DNA of 64,000 bases, from contig JAJDVW010000019.1 of the NCBI GenBank assembly GCA_022825925.1, forward strand, positions 30,282 through 94,281, given 5' to 3'. A program made the translations under genes and the position numbers. This stretch comes from Pseudomonadales bacterium (lineage in GTDB: Bacteria > Pseudomonadota > Gammaproteobacteria > Pseudomonadales > Azotimanducaceae). Below the pieces are notes generated by a model. It saw nothing but the letters and a program-made list of their open reading frames with translations. It made no database searches and had not been told where the DNA came from. Positions within the stretch are counted from its first letter, which is position 1. Every line of letters begins with the position of its first letter. Below, one piece after another: positions 36,563-44,470 of this stretch.

Positions 36563-37575
36563 CCGCCACGGGAGAGACCGGCGGCGTCCCCATGGAGGAT
36601 GTCCGGCAGATCGTCCGTCGCCGGCTGCGCTACGGCGTGTCGCTTCCCGAGCGGGCCGTGCGCAGCACCGCGGGCGTCGTGGGCGGGGCCCTGCGGGAGT
36701 CCGCGACCGTGCTGCTGCCGCAGGCCTTCCGGGACGCGAGGACCTACCGCGGCTTCGTCGGCCAGATGCTCGACTTCATGGCGGAGGACATGGGGGGCGT
36801 GGCACGCGCGCGCGAACTTAAGGAGAGCGACCGCGTCGAGAGCTACGTCGCGCGCAAGACCGTCGGCAACTTCGTCGAACTGGCGAGCCTCGCGACCATC
36901 CACCTGTCGCCGATGCTCGTCCTCGCGCTGGTCAGTGACATCTCCTACGGGTCCAGGGCTTACCTCAGGGAGTTCGCCGAGGAACTGGAGCACCGGGGCG
37001 TCATCGACGACGCGTAGTCCGTGCGCAGGGCGGACGATCTGCTCGATGCGGTGGCGGACGCCAGCAAACGTACCGCGACGGCCTTCGACACGCCGCCGCT
37101 GTCCGTGAACGGACTCAGGGAGACCATCCGCGAGACCCGCGACTCGCTGGCGGAAGTCGACGTGGCGAGCGTCCTTCCCGAAGTCGAACTCCGCGGTCTG
37201 TGGGACCGGATCGGTACCGCGGCGCAGCGCCAGGGCGTCAGCGCGTTCGACGTCTCGGGACTCATGACCCTGGGGTCCCTCGACCGGGTCGGCAAGCTGT
37301 GGACCGGCGCGTTGTCCGGCGCCCAAGCGGCGGGGACGTTGCTCGACCGGCATGTCCTCGACCACTACCGGTCCGTGTTGGGGGACATCGAGGAGCGCGG
37401 CTTCTATCCGAGCTTGGCGACCGCGAGCCGCCCCTACACCGAAGCCGTCTGGCGCAACTTCGCCGCCGACCGGCCAACGTTGACAGAGGAGTTCCTCGCG
37501 ACGGGCGGCGTCCGGCGCACTTGGGGACGGGCCAGAGCCTGGATCAGGACGCGTAGCCGGCGACGGGAGGTGTAG
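36559..37575 (+). pseudogene. hypothetical protein interrupted by an in-frame amber codon
   Basis: Two consecutive same-frame segments, 36559-37017 (152 residues) and 37021-37575 (184 residues), are separated only by TAG (37015-37017) and one codon. The join reads naturally (EHRGVIDDA, amber, S, VRRADDLLDAVADAS), and the second part has no ribosome site before its GTG, so it looks like one protein of about 338 residues with a nonsense codon. The protein is helical, soluble or peripheral, with PERAVRSTAGVVGGAL near the start and YVARKTVGNFVELASLATIHLSP mid-way. No function is recognised. It is coupled to rluB, and its final TAG is contributed by the adjacent MITE-like element. Confidence 0.6.
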
Positions 37576-37660
37576 GGGCGACCCTGGGGCGACCCTCGTG
37601 GTCGCCCGTTCCGGCATCGTGCAAGCATTCGGCGCGGGGCGGGACGAGCCCGTCCCCTAC
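37572..37660 (-). repeat. MITE-like element, copy 2 (89 bp, inverted relative to copy 1)
   Basis: Bounded by gtagggg (37572-37578) and cccctac (37654-37660). Reverse complemented, it matches the element at 12950-13040 along its whole length: same two hairpins, same spacer pattern (cgaat..ttgca..), same ends. It lies between convergent genes. The tag inside each GTAGGGG end is the stop codon of the gene reading into it: 37573-37575 for the upstream hypothetical gene and 37657-37659 for bolA. Confidence 0.8.
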
Positions 37661-37974
37661 GGGGACCGGCCCCCGCCCAGGCACGGGGGCGACATCGGCG
37701 CCTCCCCGAAGCGCATCTTCCATTCGTCCTCCGTGTAGGTGTGCAGCGCCAGCGCGTGCACCGGACCGGCGAGTTCGTCCGCGAGCACGGCGTTGACCAT
37801 GCGGTGGCGTTCGAGCAGCCGCCGGCCCTCGAAGCCGTCCGCGACGACGACGACGCGGAAGTGGGACTCCGAACCCGCGGGGACATTGTGGTTCGGGCTC
37901 TCGTTCTCGACGACGAGGTGGGCCGGCGCCAGCGCTTCCGCGAGCTTCGCCTCGATGGTCTCCTGCACGTTCAT
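37657..37974 (-). CDS. BolA family protein
   Basis: A 105-residue BolA-fold protein (IEAKLAEALAPAHLVVENES, HFRVVVVADGFEGRRLLERHRMV, HALALHTYTEDEW). The invariant C-terminal His of the family is in the ALHTYT stretch, and the region after NHNVPAGSESHF corresponds to the variable metal loop. BolA proteins pair with monothiol glutaredoxins in Fe-S or iron signalling. The last residues (GGGRSP) and the stop are encoded by the end of the MITE-like repeat, so the natural C-terminus may once have differed. Confidence 0.9.
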   Translation of the reverse strand: MNVQETIEAKLAEALAPAHLVVENESPNHNVPAGSESHFRVVVVADGFEGRRLLERHRMVNAVLADELAGPVHALALHTYTEDEWKMRFGEAPMSPPCLGGGRSP

Positions 37975-38013
37975 GGCACCCCCGCGCGCCGATCCTCACG
38001 CCGGCCGGCCGCC

Positions 38014-38041
38014 TTGCGGACGCCGGTCCACGGGATAATAT
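38014..38041 (+). promoter_or_regulatory. candidate promoter for yaaA
   Basis: TTGCGG at 38014-38019 and TAATAT at 38036-38041, spacer 16, lie about 30 bases before the yaaA ATG. An alternative -10 TATAGT begins at 38039. The gap is an AT-rich island in otherwise GC-rich sequence between the divergent bolA and yaaA starts. Confidence 0.4.
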
Positions 38042-38070
38042 AGTCCGTTCGCCGCCTGAGGGTGTTCGCC

Positions 38071-38859
38071 ATGCTGCTGGTCATCTCGCCGGCCAAGTCC
38101 CTCGACTTCGACTCCGCGCCCGCGACGCGCAAGCACTCGCAGCCCGCGTTCCTCGAGGACGCGCGGGCGCTCGTCGACGGGCTGAAGGAACTCGCGCCCG
38201 GCGAGATCTCGGACCTCATGCACATCAGCACCCGGCTCGGAGAACTGAACTGCGACCGCTTCAACGAGTGGTCGCCGCCGTTCACCCGCGCCAACGCGAA
38301 ACAGGCGGTGCTCGCATTCAAGGGCGACGTCTACATGGGCATGCGGGCGTGGGACTTCTCGGAACGCGACTTCACCTGGGCGCAGAAGCGCGTGCGGATC
38401 CTGTCGGGCCTGTACGGGCTCCTGAAGCCCCTGGACCTCATCCAGCCCTACCGCCTCGAGATGGGCACCGCGTTCGCCAACGCGCGCGGCAGCGACCTCT
38501 ACGCCTTCTGGGGAGACCGGCTGACCGACGCCCTGAGGGACGAACTGGACGGGCATCGCACGCGGACGCTGATCAACCTCGCGTCGAACGAGTACTGGAG
38601 CGCCGTGCGCCCGGAGCGTCTCGACGCGCGCGTGGTGACGCCGGTCTTCAAGGACCTCAAGAACGGGCGGTACAAGTTCATCAGCTTCTTCGCGAAGAAG
38701 GCACGCGGCGCCATGATCGGCCACGTGGTGCGCAACCGCATCGACACCGTCAAGGGGCTGAAGGGCTTCGACTGGCAGGGCTACCGCTTCTCGGCCGAGC
38801 AGTCGACGGCCGACGACCTCGTCTTCCTGCGGGACGGCGTACGCGCGCAGGCTGCCTGA
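38071..38859 (+). CDS. yaaA: peroxide stress protein YaaA (DUF328)
   Basis: A 262-residue YaaA, which limits free iron and DNA damage during peroxide stress in E. coli. The family start LLVISPAKSLDF, the core KGDVYMGMRAWDFSERDFTWAQ, RILSGLYGLLKPLDLIQPYRLEMG and NLASNEYWSAV are all present, ending with FSAEQSTADDLVFLR. ATG 38071 gives the standard N-terminus; an upstream GTG at 38062 is less likely. Confidence 0.93.
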   Translation: MLLVISPAKSLDFDSAPATRKHSQPAFLEDARALVDGLKELAPGEISDLMHISTRLGELNCDRFNEWSPPFTRANAKQAVLAFKGDVYMGMRAWDFSERDFTWAQKRVRILSGLYGLLKPLDLIQPYRLEMGTAFANARGSDLYAFWGDRLTDALRDELDGHRTRTLINLASNEYWSAVRPERLDARVVTPVFKDLKNGRYKFISFFAKKARGAMIGHVVRNRIDTVKGLKGFDWQGYRFSAEQSTADDLVFLRDGVRAQAA

Positions 38860-38867
38860 CGCCGGAC

Positions 38868-39638
38868 TCAGGCGCCGGCCTCCGGCACCCGCAGCAGGTC
38901 CCCCAGCTGCGCCTTGCGCAGCTTCACGGGGTTGCGCTTCGCACCGATGTTCAGCATCTCGACGAAGAGCGAGAACCCCATCGCGACGTAGATGTAACCC
39001 TTCGGCACGTGCAGCCCGACTCCCTCGGCGACCAGGGCGAACCCGATGATGAGGAGGAACGAGAGCGCCAGCATCTTGAGGGTCGGGTGATCCTCGATGA
39101 AGCGGCTCACCGGCCCGGCCGCCACCATCATCACGAGCACCGCGGTGACGATGGCCGCGACCATGACCGGGAGCTCGTCCACCAGGCCCACCGCCGTGAT
39201 CACCGAGTCGAGCGAGAACACGATGTCGATGATGGCGATCTGGACGAGCACCGCGCCGAGACGCGCGACCGCCTCTCCACCGGCATGGCTCTCGGGCGCG
39301 TGGTACTCCAGCGAGTTGTGCATCTCCCGGGTGGACTTGGCGATGAGGAACGCCCCGCCCACGATCAGGATGATGTCCCGCCCGGATATCCCGTGGCCGA
39401 GCACCTCGAACAGGTCCTCGGACAGGCTCATGATCCACGACAGCGACAGGAGCAGCGCGATGCGCATGAACATCGCGGCGCCCAGGCCGAGCAGGCGCGC
39501 CCGTGCGCGCTGGTGCTCCGGCAGCCTCCCGGTGAGTATCGAAATGAAGACGATGTTGTCGATTCCGAGGACGATCTCGAGCAGCGTCAGGGTGAGGAAC
39601 GCAACCCAGACCTCGGGGTTGGCGAGCAGGTCTAGCAT
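38868..39638 (-). CDS. TerC family integral membrane protein
   Basis: A 256-residue membrane protein with about seven helices. The TerC signature acidic residues in membrane segments are visible: LTLLEIVLGIDNIVFISIL and DIVFSLDSVITAVGL. Relatives handle manganese export or tellurite resistance; this short form resembles the YkoY/YgdQ-like branch. The start MLDLLANPEVWVAFL is used, since upstream in-frame residues do not look coding. It converges on yaaA. Confidence 0.88.
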   Translation of the reverse strand: MLDLLANPEVWVAFLTLTLLEIVLGIDNIVFISILTGRLPEHQRARARLLGLGAAMFMRIALLLSLSWIMSLSEDLFEVLGHGISGRDIILIVGGAFLIAKSTREMHNSLEYHAPESHAGGEAVARLGAVLVQIAIIDIVFSLDSVITAVGLVDELPVMVAAIVTAVLVMMVAAGPVSRFIEDHPTLKMLALSFLLIIGFALVAEGVGLHVPKGYIYVAMGFSLFVEMLNIGAKRNPVKLRKAQLGDLLRVPEAGA

Positions 39639-39682
39639 GGGACTATCATGAATCGCGTCAGCGCAACGGGCGGAAGTACAAC

Positions 39683-40009
39683 ATGGCCGAAGATCGCAAC
39701 CCAACCGGACCGGAGCCCTCTGCCGAGGCCTCTACCGAGGCCCTCCAAGCCGCCGTGTTCCGCCGGCTGCTCGCGCACCTCGACGACCACGCGGAAGTCC
39801 AGAACATCGACCTCATGAACCTGGCCGGCTTCTGCCGCAACTGCCTGTCGAAGTGGTACGTCGCGGCGGCGGAGGAACAGGGTGTCGCGGTCGACTACGA
39901 GGCCGCCCGGGAGATCGTCTACGGGATGCCTTACAGCGAGTGGAAACGGAAGCACCAGCGCGAGGCCACTCCGGAACAGCTCGCCGCCATGCAGGCCCGG
40001 CAACCGTAG
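39683..40009 (+). CDS. DUF1244 family protein
   Basis: A 108-residue protein. After a disordered N-terminus (TGPEPSAEASTEALQ) comes the DUF1244 core: HAEVQNIDLMNLAGFCRNCL, then SKWYVAAAEEQG and IVYGMPYSEWKRKHQ. The Cys-x2-Cys and the Tyr-Gly-Met-Pro turn are invariant in this family, whose function is unknown, though a metal or small-molecule site is plausible. It starts 44 bases from the divergent terC-like gene. Confidence 0.85.
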   Translation: MAEDRNPTGPEPSAEASTEALQAAVFRRLLAHLDDHAEVQNIDLMNLAGFCRNCLSKWYVAAAEEQGVAVDYEAAREIVYGMPYSEWKRKHQREATPEQLAAMQARQP

Positions 40010-40023
40010 GCATTTCCCCTCTG

Positions 40024-40659
40024 TTGCAGCGCCGGATCCGCCGCGGCGCGATCACCGCGGCCATCGTGGTCGCGGTGCTGGCCGCCGCACTGTTGCAGAG
40101 GGACGGCGCCGGTCCGGGACCGGTGCGCTACGCCGTCGTAGACCGTTCCGGCTGGCTCGGCGACGCGGCGCGCCGGGACATCATCGCCACCGACGTCCGC
40201 GCCTTCCTGGACGAGCTCCCCGCCGGCACGGCGTCCGCCGATCCGGTCCTCGCGGAGTTCCTCGCCGCGCGGGGCACCGTCGAGGCGCGGGGCGTGGACC
40301 TCATCCACACGCTCGCGGTGGAGTCCGGGCGGCTCCGGGCTCCGGAGGCGCTGCACGAACGCTTCGCCCAGTGGTGGATGGACCACCCGGACGCCGTGCG
40401 CGCGGCGGCGCCGGATGTGTCGTTCGCCCGTTTCGTCGAGGTGTACCCGGCCCGGCCCCTCGGACGCCTCGGCGAACTGGTCGCCGACGGCAGCCTGGGC
40501 GGCTACTTCGTCATCCCCGACGACTCGGTGGCGACCGGCGAGACGCCCCGTTTCGTCGGCGCCGGGGCCGCCGCAAGCGGCATCGAGGAATGGTACGGGG
40601 CGGTGACCGAGGCGCTCGTCGCGCGGCAGCGCGTCCTCGAAGCGAACGAGGGGGCCTGA
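40024..40659 (+). CDS. hypothetical membrane-anchored periplasmic protein
   Basis: A 211-residue protein with one N-terminal membrane helix (GAITAAIVVAVLAAALL) and a periplasmic domain opening VRYAVVDRSGWLGDAARRD and ending near YFVIPDDSVATGETPRFVG. The VVDRSGWL...YFVIP pattern recalls the extracytoplasmic loop of ABC-2 type permeases, which would make it a stand-alone or truncated relative; this is a weak resemblance. The TTG at 40024 is the best available start (no ATG precedes the helix). It lies 14 bases after the DUF1244 gene. Confidence 0.55.
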   Translation: MQRRIRRGAITAAIVVAVLAAALLQRDGAGPGPVRYAVVDRSGWLGDAARRDIIATDVRAFLDELPAGTASADPVLAEFLAARGTVEARGVDLIHTLAVESGRLRAPEALHERFAQWWMDHPDAVRAAAPDVSFARFVEVYPARPLGRLGELVADGSLGGYFVIPDDSVATGETPRFVGAGAAASGIEEWYGAVTEALVARQRVLEANEGA

Positions 40660-40758
40660 GCGGCCCGGCGCCGGGTTCAGCCAGGCGCCGGCCCCCGCTT
40701 GAACTGCCCGGGGTCCTGCGCTTCAATCCCCCGCTACGCTGCCGACGACAGGTTTCCC

Positions 40759-41448
40759 ATGGAGGAGAGACTTCGCAAGCTGTGGCGGGAGTGGCGCGGA
40801 TTCGCGCTGTTCGTCGCCGTCATGCTCGTGTTCCGTTCCGCGATCGCGGACTGGAACCAGGTCCCCTCCGGCTCCATGCAGCCCACCATCCTGCCTGGCG
40901 ACCGCATCGTGGTGGACAAGCTGGCGTACGACTTGCGGGTGCCGTTCACGCTGACCCGCATCTCGCAGTGGTCGGCACCGGAGCGCGGCGACGTGATCAC
41001 CTTTCCGTCACCGCTCGACGAACGGCTGTTCGTCAAGCGCGTGGTGGGCATGCCCGGCGACACGGTGGAGCTTCGCCGCAACCGCCTGATCATCAACGGC
41101 ACGGAGGCCACCTACGCCCCCCTGACGGAGGAAGAGATCCGCACGCTGCCGATCCGGCCTTCCGCCAGCTACCGCGTCTATCGCGAGACCGTGCTCGGCA
41201 GCTCGCGCATCATCATGGTGCGCAAGGCGCCCATCGACCGCGGCTATTCGAGCTTCGGACCCGTCGTCGTGCCCGACGACCACTACCTGGTGCTCGGCGA
41301 CAACCGCGACAACAGCGGCGACTTCCGACGCATAGGCCCCGTGGCGCGGGAGCGCGTCCTCGGCCGCGCGCATGCCATCGCCTTCTCGCTGAACTACGAC
41401 AACTACTACGCGCCGCGGGTCGGCCGCTTCTTCACCGATCTCCCCTGA
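40759..41448 (+). CDS. lepB: signal peptidase I
   Basis: A 229-residue LepB that removes signal peptides at the inner membrane. A single N-terminal helix (GFALFVAVMLVFRSAIAD) precedes the catalytic VPSGSMQPT (Ser39) and LFVKRVVGMPGD (Lys93), with box E GDNRDNSGDFRRIGPV. The E. coli enzyme has two N-terminal helices; this shorter form has one. No lepA precedes it. The ATG 40759 follows a modest ribosome site (aggttt). Confidence 0.92.
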   Translation: MEERLRKLWREWRGFALFVAVMLVFRSAIADWNQVPSGSMQPTILPGDRIVVDKLAYDLRVPFTLTRISQWSAPERGDVITFPSPLDERLFVKRVVGMPGDTVELRRNRLIINGTEATYAPLTEEEIRTLPIRPSASYRVYRETVLGSSRIIMVRKAPIDRGYSSFGPVVVPDDHYLVLGDNRDNSGDFRRIGPVARERVLGRAHAIAFSLNYDNYYAPRVGRFFTDLP

Positions 41449-41650
41449 CGCGCCGCAGCAGCCGGAGGACGCCGGCGGCCAGGGCCGCGGGCACGGCCAG
41501 GCCGATCACGAACGCCGCACTGGTGATGAGGAAGTCCAGCAGTTTCCCCGTGTCCAGTTCGAAGGATCGCGCCAGCCAGGCGATCGCGAGGAAGGCCGTC
41601 AACGCCACCGGCACGACCCAGCGCGTCGATCCGCCTCGCCATCGCGCCAT
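41432..41650 (-). CDS. small two-helix membrane protein
   Basis: A 72-residue protein with two hydrophobic stretches (WVVPVALTAFLAIAWLARSF; LLDFLITSAAFVIGLAVPAALAAGVL) and a basic C-terminus (RLLRRVRGDR). It converges on lepB with a 17-base overlap. Hydrophobic periodicity and codon choice look genuine, but no family is recognised. The start MARWRGG is preferred over an ATG 22 codons upstream. Confidence 0.5.
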   Translation of the reverse strand: MARWRGGSTRWVVPVALTAFLAIAWLARSFELDTGKLLDFLITSAAFVIGLAVPAALAAGVLRLLRRVRGDR

Positions 41651-41847
41651 GTCGAACTCCCGCCGTGCCGTCCCGGCAACGATGAACCCGAGGCATCCGC
41701 GACGCAACCGCTCCATGACCAGCCGCTTCGCCGCCGCCGCGCACGGGAGCCATAAGCACGCCGGCCCCTCGCCGGCCCCGGCGCAGTGTTTATTCCCGAA
41801 CCCGCTCGCGTTACATTCCCCTTCCGCCGTTCACGGGTGACGGAGAC

Positions 41848-43992
41848 ATGCATGCGGGGCTCGGGCAGATGACGGTCGCACGGCTGATTGGTGCCTGTTC
41901 GGCGCTGACGTGCGTGGCGGTCCTGGCCGCCGACGCGCCGCAGGTCGCGCTGCGGACGCTCGACCGACCCGCGTTTCTCGAGCCCATGCCCGAGCATCCG
42001 CGCACGTCGCTGACGATCGTCGACCAGTTGCGGCAGCACCACTACGAGTCGAAGAAGATCGACGATCGGGTTTCCTCGGAGGTGTTCGACAACTACCTCG
42101 ACACCCTCGATCCCGGCCGGGCTTACCTGTTGGCCGACGACATCCGGCTGCTGGACGAACGGTATCGATACACGCTGGACGAGGCGCTCAAGCGCGGCGA
42201 CCTCGAGCCCGCGTTCGAGGTCTTCAACCTGTTCCAGGAGCGCGTCGTCGAACGGCTCGAGTTCCTGCTCGGGGTCATCGACGCGGGTCTCGGGCGCCTC
42301 GATTTCACCCGCGACGAGATGCTGCGGATCGACCGCAGCGAGGCGGCGTGGCCGACTGACCCGGGGGCCGTGGACGACCTGTGGCGCCGACGCCTGAAGG
42401 CCTCCGTGCTCGGGATGCTCATGAACGGCCGCGAACTCGACGAGATCGAGGACGTGCTCGGCAAGCGCTACCGCAACCGCCTCAAGCAGACCTCGCGTAC
42501 CCGCAGCGAGGACGCCTTCGCCCTCTACGTCAACTCCTTCGCCAGCACGTACGATCCGCACACCCAGTACTTCTCGCCCCGGACGTCCGAGAACTTCAAC
42601 ATCAACATGTCGCTGTCGCTCGAGGGGATCGGCGCCGTGCTCGAGAACCGGGACGAATACACCACCGTCCGCCGGCTCGTGCCGGCCGGCCCCGCCGACA
42701 AGAACGGCGGCCTCCAGCCCGCCGACCGCATCGTGGGCGTCGGCCAGGGGGACAACGGCGTCATCGTCGACGTGGTCGGCTGGCGTCTCGACGAGGTGGT
42801 CGCGCTCATCCGGGGCCCCAAGGACTCCGTCGTGCGCCTCGAGGTGATTCCCGCCGGCAGCGACGCGGGCACGACGACGGAGGTGCGCATCGTCCGCAAC
42901 ACCGTGCTGCTCGAGGAGCAGTCGGCCCAGAAGCAGCTGCTCACCTACGATGTCGGCGGTGCCACCCGCAAGATCGGCGTGATCGAGGTGCCGACCTTCT
43001 ACGCGGACTTCAAGGCCATGCAGAAGGACCCGAACGCCAAGAGCACCACGCGCGACGTCACAAGGCTGATCCGCGAACTGAAGGAAGACGGCGTCGAGGG
43101 GATCGTCGTGGACCTGCGCAACAACGGGGGCGGGTCCCTGCAGGAAGCCCAGATGCTGGCGGGGCTGTTCATCGACTCCGGGCCCATCGTGCAGGTCAAG
43201 GTCCAGCAGCGCGCGACGCAGGTGCACTCGGACCGGCGCGACGGGGTGGTCTGGGACGGCCCCCTGGCGGTGCTGGTCAACCGGCTCTCCGCATCCGCAT
43301 CCGAGATCTTCGCGGGCGCCGTGCAGGACTACGAACGCGGGATCGTCACCGGCAGCCGCACGTTCGGCAAGGGGACGGTGCAGACGCTGTTCCCGCTGAA
43401 CCGGGGCCAGCTCAAGGTGACCCAGGCGAAGTACTACCTGCCTTCCGGCCAAAGCACCCAGCACCAGGGCGTGGCCCCGGACATCGAGTTCCCGGAGACC
43501 TACGACTCGGATCGGATCGGCGAAAGCGCCCTCGAAGACGCCATGCCCTGGGACATGGCCGCGCCCGCGCCGTTCCGCAAGGCCAACGACGTCTCCGTGT
43601 ACCTGTCCGCACTGACCCGCAAGCACCTCGACCGGGCCGCGGCCGATCCGGACTTCGCCTACCTGCGCGCCCTGGCGGAGCGGAACGCCGAGGATCGCGA
43701 CCGCACGCACATCTCGCTGAACCGCGCGACCCGCGAAACCGAAAGGGAAGAGTACGAACGGTGGCGGCTCGATCTCGAGAACGCCCTGCTGCTCGCCAAG
43801 GGCGAGGAGCCGCTCGAGAGCATCGATGAACTCGACGCCATCGACGAGGCGCCGCCCGACGACGACGCGCCGGAGGCCCGCGAAGACCCCATGCTGCGGG
43901 AGACCGGCCAGATCCTGCTCGATTACATCGGCATGTCCCGGCAGGTCGCGATGGTCGGGGGCGCTTCGACAGCGGGGACGCTGGCGCGGTAG
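41848..43992 (+). CDS. prc: carboxy-terminal (tail-specific) protease Prc
   Basis: A 714-residue periplasmic S41 protease. Signal peptide (LIGACSALTCVAVLA); an N-terminal helical domain (FDNYLDTLDPGRAYLLADDI); a PDZ domain (FNINMSLSLEGIGAVLENRDEY to ADRIVGVGQGD); and the catalytic core with the Ser in NRLSASASEIFAGA and the Lys in GSRTFGKGTVQTLF. The C-terminal extension (ISLNRATRETEREEYERWRLD) is that of proteobacterial Prc. The enzyme trims murein-linked and misfolded proteins. ATG 41848 has ggag about five bases upstream; ATG 41869 is an alternative. Confidence 0.94.
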   Translation: MHAGLGQMTVARLIGACSALTCVAVLAADAPQVALRTLDRPAFLEPMPEHPRTSLTIVDQLRQHHYESKKIDDRVSSEVFDNYLDTLDPGRAYLLADDIRLLDERYRYTLDEALKRGDLEPAFEVFNLFQERVVERLEFLLGVIDAGLGRLDFTRDEMLRIDRSEAAWPTDPGAVDDLWRRRLKASVLGMLMNGRELDEIEDVLGKRYRNRLKQTSRTRSEDAFALYVNSFASTYDPHTQYFSPRTSENFNINMSLSLEGIGAVLENRDEYTTVRRLVPAGPADKNGGLQPADRIVGVGQGDNGVIVDVVGWRLDEVVALIRGPKDSVVRLEVIPAGSDAGTTTEVRIVRNTVLLEEQSAQKQLLTYDVGGATRKIGVIEVPTFYADFKAMQKDPNAKSTTRDVTRLIRELKEDGVEGIVVDLRNNGGGSLQEAQMLAGLFIDSGPIVQVKVQQRATQVHSDRRDGVVWDGPLAVLVNRLSASASEIFAGAVQDYERGIVTGSRTFGKGTVQTLFPLNRGQLKVTQAKYYLPSGQSTQHQGVAPDIEFPETYDSDRIGESALEDAMPWDMAAPAPFRKANDVSVYLSALTRKHLDRAAADPDFAYLRALAERNAEDRDRTHISLNRATRETEREEYERWRLDLENALLLAKGEEPLESIDELDAIDEAPPDDDAPEAREDPMLRETGQILLDYIGMSRQVAMVGGASTAGTLAR

Positions 43993-44049
43993 CGCCCCCA
44001 TGGCCGGCCCGCCACCTCGCAACGCGAACGTAGTTCGCGCGCGCTCGGC

Positions 44050-44375
44050 GACGGCTCCGCCCGCGGCCCAGCCACGCCGTCCTCGCATCGCCTGCTGCAC
44101 GAACGCATCGCGCTGCGAGGGAGCCTGCCGCAACAAGAGGCCAGGAACACCATCCGCGAGGCACTCGGCGCCGCGGCGGAAGCGGAACGGGCGGATTGGG
44201 CGGAGCAGTTCGACATGTCGGCGAGTGCTACTTCGAGCTTCCGCGCGCGGGTGTGATCTCCCTCGACAGGAGGCGGTACTGCGGCTCGCCGATACCGTCC
44301 TTCTCGCGTTTCATCCTGCAGGGCGAGCCGCCGCCCGCCCGCAAGTCAGTGGCGGGCTCCCCGTCCCCGAGCTGA
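44050..44375 (+). pseudogene. unidentified gene remnant with an internal frameshift
   Basis: The 478-base gap between prc and thrS has no intact gene. Two coding-looking pieces lie in different frames: LLHERIALRGSLPQQEARNT then IREALGAAAEAERADWAEQFD up to about 44214, and GECYFELPRAGVISLDRRR from 44220 to a TGA at 44375. A one-base shift joins them. No family is recognised. The rest of the gap (44376-44470) shows nothing obvious. Confidence 0.3.
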
Positions 44376-44470
44376 TCTCGTCGGCCGTCGAGTGCCGCAA
44401 CATGCGACCGGCCAATGGACCCGTCCCGGCCGGACGCCAGTCGGGGCGCGATCCGCGACACGATCCGCCA

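Noticed and set aside
37015..37017. TAG reassigned as a sense codon (pyrrolysine or Gln)
   Set aside because: Several intact genes end in TAG at their natural C-termini (ctaB, egtB, prc, sulfatase 1) and no Pyl machinery is seen, so a local nonsense mutation or readthrough is more likely.
43990..44260. Readthrough extension of Prc past its TAG into the same frame
   Set aside because: The frame stays open for about 85 codons, but Prc already ends at a normal length and the first downstream residues do not resemble a Prc tail; the later coding-like part fits a separate broken gene.
44228..44461. A 77-residue minus-strand gene in the prc-thrS gap
   Set aside because: No ribosome site, no family resemblance, and it overlaps a plus-strand remnant with a more protein-like sequence.
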